From the NCBI GenBank assembly GCA_027563935.2, contig CM050451.1:29713565-29777564 (forward strand): a stretch of 64,000 nt of DNA. Direction: 5' to 3'. Of the stretch, positions 55,878 through 64,000 are shown piece by piece (the stretch's first letter is position 1; every line of letters begins with the position of its first letter). Below the pieces are notes generated by a model. The model worked only from the letters and a program-made list of their open reading frames with translations, had not been told where the DNA came from and searched no databases. This DNA comes from Costus lasius. Its lineage: Eukaryota; Streptophyta; Magnoliopsida; Zingiberales; Costaceae. The translations under genes were made by a program, and so were the position numbers.

Positions 55878-58800
55878 ATGGCTACGAACACTAGCAGATT
55901 ATCACTGCGATCACTCCTTGATAAGGATAAGTTAGTTGGAACTAACTTTATGGACTGGCATCGGAATTTGAGGATAGTCCTCAAGCTCGAGAAGAAGCTG
56001 TATGTCCTTGAACAGCCTCTTCCTGCGGCTCCTCCGCCTAATGCCCGAACGGCAGACAGAGATGCTTATAGAAAGCATCAGGATGACTCTTTGGAGGTTG
56101 CATGTCTTATGCTAGCCAGTATGGCACCTGAACTGTAGGTGCAGTATGAGGAGCAGAACGCTTTTCAGATGATTACTCGTCTGAAACAGATGTTCGAGGC
56201 TCAGGCTAGAACTTAGAGATTTGACACCGCCAAAGCAGTCTTTCGGTGCAAGTTGTCTGAAGGTGCACCAGTGAGACCCCATGTTCTCAAACTCATTGGG
56301 AATGTGGATCATCTCAGGAGACTGGGACACACCATAGACAACGAGCTGGTTGTGGATCTTATTCTTCATTCCTTGCCCCCTAGCTTCAGTCCGTTTATCA
56401 TTAACTTCAACATGAACCGGATTGAGTGCACACGGGAGGAATTGATGAATATGCTCCAAACAGCCGAGCGAGAGATGGGTAAGACCAAACCCAATTCTGT
56501 TCTTTTGGTCCCTGCGACCAAGAAGATAAAGAAGAAGGGTAAGGCACGTGCTAAGAGCAGTGCCAGAGGTCCTACCAAAGCACTGAAGAAAAGGGCGAAG
56601 AAGTCAAAGGAACAAAGGTGTTTCCACTGTGGCGAGCAGGGCCACTGGAGAAGGGACTGCAGGCAACTTCAGAATGAGGAGAAGAAAGGCTTGGCCTTAA
56701 CTTCTAGCTCAGGTATTTATGTTACAGAAGTCAACCTTTCTACTTCTATGTCATGGGTATTGTATACCGCATGTGGAGCTCATATTTGTACAAATATGCA
56801 GGGACTCAAGAAAAGTAGATCGGTGCGGCTTGGAGAGATTGACCTACGCGTTGGAAACGGGGCACAGGTTGCTGCTATTGCTGTAGGCGTTTTGACTCTC
56901 TCCTTGCCTTCTGGACTTCAATTAGAGCTAGACAATTGCTTTTGTGTACCTTCGCTAACAAAGAACATTGTATCCATTCCTTGCTTGGCGAGAAAAGGAT
57001 TTAAATTTGAAATAAATAAGAACTCCTGTTCTTTTTCATTTGCAAATATGTTCTATGGGAAGGGTACTTTGTGCAATGGTCTATATATCTTGGATATGGA
57101 AAGTTCTATTTGTAACATAAGCAATAAGAGGACCAAACTGAGTGGTTCAGTTGGTGCTTTCCTATGGCACTATCGATTAGCCCATATAAACAAAAATCGC
57201 ATCCAACAACTCCATGCAAATGGATTGTTAGATTCAAGTTCCTTGGAGGAATTTGATACTTGTGAACCTTGTTTATTAGGGAAGATGACAAAGGCGCCCT
57301 TCACCAAGATTGGTGAGAGGGCAGAAGGTTTATTGGATCTCATACATACTGATGTGTGTGGGCCCTTCAATAAACAAGCCAGAGGAGGGTACAGCTACTT
57401 CATTACCTTTACTGATGACTTCAGTAGGTATGGTTATGTCTACTTAATGAGACATAAATCTGAATCCTTTGAGAAATTCAAGGAGTTCAAGAATGAAGTA
57501 GAGAACCAGCTTGGAAGATCCATTAAAGCTCTTCGATCAGATCGAGGTGGAGAATACCTGAGTGGTGAGTTCTTTGACTATCTGAGAGAGTGTGGGATCA
57601 TATCCCAACTCACTCCTCCTGGAACACCTCAATGGAATGGTGTGTCTGAAAGGAGAAATCAAACTTTATTGAATATGGTTCGATCCATGATGAGTCATGC
57701 AACTCTACCTTCATCATTCTGGGGGCATGCACTAGAAACAGCTTCTCTAATACTGAATAATGTTCCATCTAAGAGTGTCTCCAAAATACCATACGAGGTA
57801 TGGAGTGGAAGACGCCCTAATCTCACGTTTATCAGGATCTGGGGATGTGAGGCTTATGTCAAACGTCAGGATTCTAGCAAGCTAGAACCTAGATCTGATA
57901 AGTGTGTGTTTGTGGGGTATCCTAAGGAAACTAAAGGATACTACTTCTATGTCCCAACCGAGAACAAAGTTTTTGTTTCTCGGGGTGCTATCTTTCTAGA
58001 GAAAGAATTTCTTATGAAAGAAGTTAGTGGGAGGAAGTTTGACTTGGATGAGGTCCAAGTGCAAGCACAAGACAAAGAGATGGAATCTGAGCCACCTGCA
58101 CCGGTTGCTAGGCAACCTGAGGCTCAGACACAGGTCCCACGTAGGACTGGGAGAATTCGTCGTGCACCTGAAAGGTATGGGTCGCTAACGACCCAACACG
58201 ATGGGATCTTCATCATTGAGGATGAACCTAGAACCTATGATGAGGCGGTCAGTGGACCGGACTCCGAGAAATGGCTTGACGCCATGAGATCTGAGATGGA
58301 TTCCATGTCGGCTAACCAAGTCTGGGATTTGGTTGAGCTGCCTAATGGGGTAAAACCCATAGGGTGTAAATGGGTCTTCAAGAAGAAGACAGACATGGAT
58401 GGCAAAATAGTTACCTATAAGGGTAGACTAGTGGCTAAAGGATTTAAACAAGTCCACGGGGTGGACTATGATGAAACCTTCTCGCCAGTTGCCATGATTA
58501 AATCCATTCGGATTCTGCTTGCTATAGCTGCATATCATGACTATGAGATATGGCAGATGGATGTGAAAACAGCGTTCCTTAACGGGAAGCTGACTGAGGA
58601 TGTGTATATGACACAACCTGATGGCTTCATCCATCCTGCAGAGGCTAATAAGGTCTGCAGGCTAAATAGGTCCATCTATGGATTAAAGCAAGCATCTCGA
58701 AGTTGGAATCTTCGATTTGATGAGGCCGTGAGAGATTATGGCTTTATCAAAAGCGAAGATGACGCCTGTGTATACAGAAAATTCAGTGGGAGCTTGGTAA

Positions 58801-59060
58801 TTTTTCTGGACTTGTATGTTGATGACATATTGCTCATCGGAAACGACATCCCTAGTCTTCAAGCTGTGAAGACATGGTTGGGGAAGTGTTTCGAGATGAA
58901 AGACTTAGGGGAGGCCGCCTATATTCTAGGCGTGAGGATCTACCGGGATAGATCCAAGAGGCTCTTGGCCCTTAGTCAAAGTACTTACATTGATAAGGTA
59001 CTGGAGAGGTTCTACATGGAGCAATCCAAGAAAGGATACCTTCCAGTGAGACATGGCCTT
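55878..59060 (+). pseudogene. gag-pol: Copia B gag-pol, interrupted and mutated
   Basis: It starts at ATG 55878 (MATNTSRLSL) in a good context. Two in-frame stops lie in gag: TAG at 56136-56138 and TAG at 56214-56216; from 56217 the frame is open to the A3 insertion. CCHC knuckle CFHCGEQGHWRRDC near 56620. The protease motif reads LYTACGAH: tyrosine (TAT, 56763-56765) stands where the catalytic aspartate belongs. Integrase HHCC (HYRLAH to CEPC, about 57165-57275) and DDE core (TDDFSR, SDRGGEY, SERRN, to 57655) look intact. Reverse transcriptase has KTAFLNGKL and YVDDILLIG (near 58816). RNase H is outside the window. The same insertion, the two stops and the protease change make it inactive. 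Confidence 0.92.
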
Positions 59061-60738
59061 TGAAAGTTCCCTAAAGGGGCGAAACCCTAATCATGCAGAT
59101 ATAAAAACTTGCATGGGCGGAATCTAGGGTTTCCTAGGATCGCATGTATGAACATAGATCAACTTAACAATTTGTATAGATCAAGAAGGGGATCATACCA
59201 ATGCCATTTCTTGGATGGCGTCTTGGAAGAAGAGGGCGAGCGGCTCTCCTCCAAAGGTGGCGCACACAAGGTGAAGATGACTACTCCCTTGGCGTTCCTT
59301 GTGCTAGCAATGCTCCAAGGTCTCCTAATCGCGTGAAGGAGATTGAGATGATCTCTAGGCTTTGTCAAGTCCTCTCCTTGGCGTCCAGACTCAACACACG
59401 AGAGAGAGGCGTCGAGAGGAAGAGGCGAAGAGAGATGCACCCACGAACGAATGTGGAGGCGTTCACGCTATTTTGGAAAACATAACTTCCAAAAATAGCA
59501 ACCCACTAACATCATGCGTTCATGCGTTCACTCCAAGTGAACGATCGCATTTTTCTTCTCCCTTGAACCAAGTGCTCATTTGATGAACCTGGTTCAATTG
59601 AATTTGGTTCAAGGACCAAATCAAACCAAGCCTTAGTCTAGATCAAATTAAACCATAAGGCTCAAGATCTAACCATTCATCTCTTGATGCTCTTGATCTC
59701 ACCGATCTAGCATCAATTCTCTCGATCGAAGCTTACCGATCTCAAGCCCTAATCAATCAAACATGATCAGACCAGATCTCACTTACAATCAGAGTTTAAA
59801 CTCCTTTAAACTGAACCAAAACAATTCAGTCCACACGATCTGACTTAAGTAAGCCATATCATCAAATTGTGCGACCCTAAGGGTTTCCTTTAAATGTCGG
59901 TAACGATAACTTACGTTATCACGATCAGTGAGGGGTATCTAGCAACACATCACTGTCTCCCGATATAAAGAAAAGAATCTTCCAATACTACACCCAAACC
60001 ACAGCACAAGTGTGAACCCAAGTCACTTGACATATGTGTTTCCTTTGCCATTGGATGTTCTTATTGGACAAGCGTGTCAAGCCTGTAATTCCAATATGAT
60101 GAGAATGATTAGATCAGATGAACATAGTCATCTAGGTATGGCCATACACTTTCTCAATCATCTCATACAGGGGGCCCCTATAGAACATCACACTCCAATC
60201 AAGGAGACGACAATCCTATATCTATCACTAGTGCCCTAACATGACTCATGCTCACTATCCAAGATAGTCTATAACCATTATGTTTCAAATGATATTGAAC
60301 TACCTCAAAACAATGCCAATCATCATTTAGAAACACAAGTGATCTCAAGTCAGAGGAAATATGCCACTTGTTTGCATATAAGGATTATTCACATTGTGAC
60401 AAGCAATTGAATATCCTAAGTAGGGTCTGTCCAGTACATCCAATTTACCCATGAGTCTACATCTTATTCCATGCTCGAAGCATCCTATAAGATTAGAACA
60501 CATATTAGTCTCAATCATATCAAGGCTGTCTCATGTTCACCAAGATATCTCGACTAAGGACAAAACTGCATGTCAGCCAAGCTGAACAGCATTGAGACAT
60601 TATTCAGAAGTATACATATTGCAGCAGATGATGTAACAACCTGAATAACAACCATTGCCTTTATAAACATAGAGTTTATACACGATACTAAAATAATCCC
60701 AAGGCCTCAAACATTAGCCTTAAGGGCATACCCCAACA
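59061..60738 (-). repeat. A3 3' LTR
   Basis: 1678 bp on the plus strand from TGAAAGTTCCCTAAAGG to CATACCCCAACA. It is closest to the other family-A LTRs and contains the three-way-junction segment near 59889-59979. Confidence 0.93.
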
Positions 60739-60751
60739 ATCTCCCACTTGC
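60739..60751 (-). other. A3 polypurine tract
   Basis: The minus strand reads GCAAGTGGGAGAT directly before the LTR. Confidence 0.88.
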
Positions 60752-60758
60752 ACTTAAT

Positions 60759-63700
60759 CTAATGGTTGAGAAATCTCAAACCCATATTATTACAGTGCTT
60801 CTCATGCTTCTGCTGCGCCAGAGGCTTTGTAAGCGGGTCAGCTAGATTGTCATCTGTATGAACCTTGCAGACTTTGATCTCGCCACGATCAATGATCTCC
60901 CAGATCAAGTGAAACCTTCTCTGTATGTGCTTGGACTTCTGGTGCGACCGTGGTTCCTTTGCTTGTGCTATAGCTCCAGTGTTATCACAGAAGATAACCA
61001 AAGGATCTGCACTCGAAGGAACAACACCAAGTTCCTCAACGAACTTACGAATCCACACTGCCTCCTTGGATGCTTCTGAGGCTGCAACATACTCGGCTTC
61101 TGTTGTGGAATCAGCAACAATTGACTGTTTGAAACTTTTCCACACCATTGCTCCTCCATTCAAGCTAAAAACATAGCCTGATTGCGATCGGAAATCATCC
61201 TGGTCAGATTGGAACGAAGCGTCAGTATATCCTTCAATACTGAGTTCTTCCTGACCTCCATATATCAAGAACATATCTTTGGTCCTCCGAAGATATTTCA
61301 AAATGTTCTTGACTGCAACCCAGTGTGCCTTCCCTGGATTACTTTGGAATCGACTGGTCACGCTTAACCCGTAAGCGACGTCTAGGCGAGTACACAACAT
61401 CGCATACATAATGGACCCAATAGCCGAAGCATAAGGCGTATTGTCCATTTCATCTTTCTCAGTCTGTGTTTGTGGACACTGACTCTTTGAAAGATTCAGA
61501 CCATGTCTGACTGGAAGATATCCTCTTTTAGAATTTTCTAAATGGAATCTCTCCAGGACTTTATCGATGTAAGTACTCTGGCACAGCTCGAGAAGCCTCT
61601 TTGATCTATCTCTGTAGATCTTCACACCTAATACATAGGCTGCTTCTCCTAAATCTTTCATCTGAAAACATTTTCTTAACCATGCCTTAACCGCATGTAG
61701 TTCAGGAATATCGTTTCCAATGATTAAGATATCATCGACGTAGAGGACTAGGAAAGTAATCACGCTCCCACTAAACCTCTTATATACACACGGGTCATCT
61801 TCATTCTTGATGAAACCAAACTTACAGATTGATTCATCAAAACGAATATTCCAGCTTCTCGATGCTTGTTTTAGTCCATAAATGGACTTCTTTAATTTGC
61901 ATATTTTATGACGATCTGATGGATTAGTGAAACCTTCAGGTTGTGTCATATACACATCCTGTTCTAGTTTTCCATTAAGGAAAGCGGTCTTCACGTCCAT
62001 TTGCCAGATCTCATAATCATAATATGCCGCTATCGCGAGAATAATCCGAATAGACTTGAACATGGCTACAGGAGAGAAAGTTTCATCATAATCTATCCCG
62101 TAGATTTGTTTGAAACCTTTCGCAACTAGCCTGCCTTTATAGGTAACCACGTTACCATCCATGTCTATCTTCTTCTTGAAGATCCACTTACAGCCTATAG
62201 GGATTACTCCCGGAGGCGGATCAACCAAATCCCAAACTTGGTTATCTGACATGGAGTCCATCTCGGCTCGCATAGCTTCAAGCCATCTCGCTGATTCCGG
62301 TCCACTGACCGCATCCGCATAAGTGAGGGGTTCATCATCAATGATGTAGACTCCGTCATAGCGCTCAGGCTGTCGACGGATCCTTCCCGATCTACGCGGT
62401 TCCCGTGATATCTGAGCCTCAGGTTGTTCAGTAACCTGATCTACTTGCTCAGGCTCATCCAACTGTGCTTGACTACTTTGTCCTTCTTCTGGATTCTCAT
62501 CCAGCTTTATTTCTCTCCCACTGGCCTCTTGCAGAAGAAATTCTTTCTCAAGAAAAATAGCCGTCCGAGCAACAAATACTTTGTTCTCTTTGGGATCGTA
62601 GAAATAATAACCCTTTGTTTCTTTAGGGTAACCGACAAAGATACATTTCTCAGATCTGAATAAATGTCAAGCTCGGCTGTTTCCCATACAATAACTCATA
62701 TGGAGTCTTTGAAACGGCCTTGGATGGCACTCGGTTTAGTACCTTTGCAGCTGTTTCCAGTGCAAATCCCCAAAAGGAGTAAGGTAGAGTAGCCTGACTC
62801 ATCATAGAACGAACCATATCCAATAAGGTTCTATTTCTCCTCTCAGACACACCATTCCATTGCGGTGTTCCTGGCGGAGTGAGCTGTGAGATAATCCCAC
62901 ACTCCTTCAGATAGTCAGTAAACTCATGACTCAAGTATTCTCCACCTCGATCTGAGCGAAGTGCCTTGATATTTCGGCCTAGCTGATTTTGTACTTCATT
63001 TTTGAACTCTTTGAACTTGTCAAAAGATTCACTCTTATGTCTCATAAGATAGACATAACCATATCTACTGAAATCATCAGTAAAGGTAATGAAGTATGAA
63101 TAGCCACCTCTGGCATGTTTACTAAATGGCCCACGCACATCACTGTGAATGAGATCAAGTAAACCTGAAGCCCTTTGACCTTTGTTGGAAAAAGGAGACT
63201 TCGTCATTTTACCCATTAAACAAGCTTTGCATGTATCAAGCTCCTCATAGGAGAATGATCCCAGCAGTCCATGGTCATGCAACCGCTTAATGCGCTTCTT
63301 GTTAATATGGCCTAAACGACTATGCCATAGCAAGGTGCTGTCATCAGCATACTTGGCTTTCTTAATATCAATCTGCTGTATTGAACATTCCATGTCCAAC
63401 ATGAATAACCCATTGTTAATTGACCCAGTAGCATAAACAATATTATCAAAAGAAATATAACACTTTGAAATCTTGCATTCAAAGGAAAACCCTTTCCTGA
63501 CAAGAGCAGGAATAGAGATAATATTCTTAGTTATGCTCGGTACAAAATAACAATTGTCCAGTTCTAATACAAGACCAGATGGTAAAGAGATGTGATAAAC
63601 TCCTATAGCAACAGCAGCAACCCGTGCCCCGTTTCCTACTCGTAGGTCCACCTCATGCTGTCCCACCTGTCTTCTTCTCTTGAGTTCCTGTACAATTGAA

Positions 63701-64000
63701 CAAATGTGAACTCCACATGCAGTGTCCAACACCCATGAAATAGAAGAAGAAACCATGACTTCAGTCACGTAAATACCTGAGCCAGAAGCGAAAGAGTTGC
63801 TTCCCTTCTTATCTCCTTGGAGCGCTTTACTGTCCTTTTTCCAGTGACCTAGCTGGCCACAATGGAAACATCTGTATTCCTTTGACCGCTTTACCTTTTG
63901 TTTCAGAGCCTTGTTGTAGCTCTTGACAGGGGCTTTGCCCTTCTTCCCCTTCTTCTTGTTCCTAGAAGGAACCATTAGGACAGAGGATGAAGGTGTTCCC
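60759..64000 (-). pseudogene. gag-pol: A3 gag-pol with a frameshifting 56-bp deletion
   Basis: Minus-strand copia polyprotein, open from 63975 to 62650 (zinc knuckle, protease, integrase) and from about 62655 to the stop at 60761-60759 (integrase tail, reverse transcriptase with YVDDILIIG near 61735, RNase H). A 56-base deletion at about 62657, relative to A1 5157-5212, shifts the frame. It lies between two CAGATCT copies seen in A1. In the zinc knuckle the last cysteine is serine (KKDSKAL, near 63830), and the conserved CGPF of integrase reads RGPF. Unlike A1 and A2 there is no nonsense codon in the visible part. The gag N-terminus lies outside the window. Confidence 0.92.

Larger units (their letters stand above)
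54651..59060 (+). mobile_element. Ty1/copia element B, without 5' LTR, interrupted by A3
   Basis: A plus-strand copia related to, but clearly distinct from, family A. The window shows about 1.2 kb of leader and gag-pol up to the reverse transcriptase end, where A3 inserted after the codons for VRHGL. The 5' LTR and primer site are absent; the left border is a head-to-head junction with family C. The remaining coding part and the 3' LTR should lie to the right of A3, outside the window. Confidence 0.85.
59061..64000 (-). mobile_element. Ty1/copia element A3, 5' half outside the window
   Basis: A third family-A copy, on the minus strand, inserted in copia B after GGCCTT. The 3' LTR (59061-60738), purine tract (60739-60751) and gag-pol to the start of the zinc-knuckle region are visible; gag, leader and 5' LTR continue past 64000. 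The expected duplication would be GCCTT (59056-59060), with its partner outside the window. Confidence 0.93.

Overview
The window looks like intergenic DNA of a flowering plant with a large, repeat-rich genome. Almost all of it is LTR retrotransposons (Ty1/copia and Ty3/gypsy) inserted into one another. I see no host protein gene, rRNA or tRNA gene, and no bacterial features. The plant assignment rests on primer-binding sites matching plant initiator tRNA-Met (TGGTATCAGAGC) and tRNA-Asp (the Athila/Tat signature), on plant-type polyproteins, and on 5-bp target duplications. The species cannot be named from this sequence.

Nest 1 (1-31040). The oldest host is a decayed plus-strand copia, called B' here (25490-31040). 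Its 5' LTR was split by a minus-strand gypsy, G1 (1-25489, continuing left of the window). G1's RNase H region was split by a minus-strand copia, A1 (1573-20724, duplication GGACA). A1's gag was split by a plus-strand gypsy of probable Tekay/Del type (6925-17019, duplication TATAG). That element has an intact 1537-codon polyprotein and LTRs with only six substitutions, so it is the youngest insertion and the best candidate for an autonomous element. B' also carries a solo LTR of Tat/Athila type (28269-29705).

Nest 2 (31041-47581). A fragment of a family-C copia LTR is followed by a non-autonomous Athila/Tat-like element (LTR 31388-33279, tRNA-Asp primer site, gag-like gene, no pol seen). Two elements inserted into it: a G1-like solo LTR (34372-36182) and a complete but mutated family-A copia, A2 (37581-46689, duplication GTTAT).

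Nest 3 (47582-64000). A decayed minus-strand family-C copia (47582 to about 54650) contains a family-A-type solo LTR (51592-53292, duplication CGCAA). It abuts, head to head, a plus-strand copia B that lacks its 5' LTR (about 54650-59060). B was split by a third family-A copia, A3 (59061 to beyond 64000, minus strand).

The most interesting signal lies outside the proteins. Four separate families carry arrays of short hairpins in LTR or leader sequence that is probably transcribed. The hairpins share an architecture, and their paired bases change together: four CACG hairpins in the Tekay LTR, three two-tier hairpins in the copia A and B leaders, five GAAA-loop hairpins in the Athila-like LTR, and a three-way junction with an invariant loop in the copia A and C LTRs. 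Preserved pairing with changed sequence points to selection on structure, possibly for packaging, dimerisation or translation. All pairings and counts here were read by eye and need computational checking.
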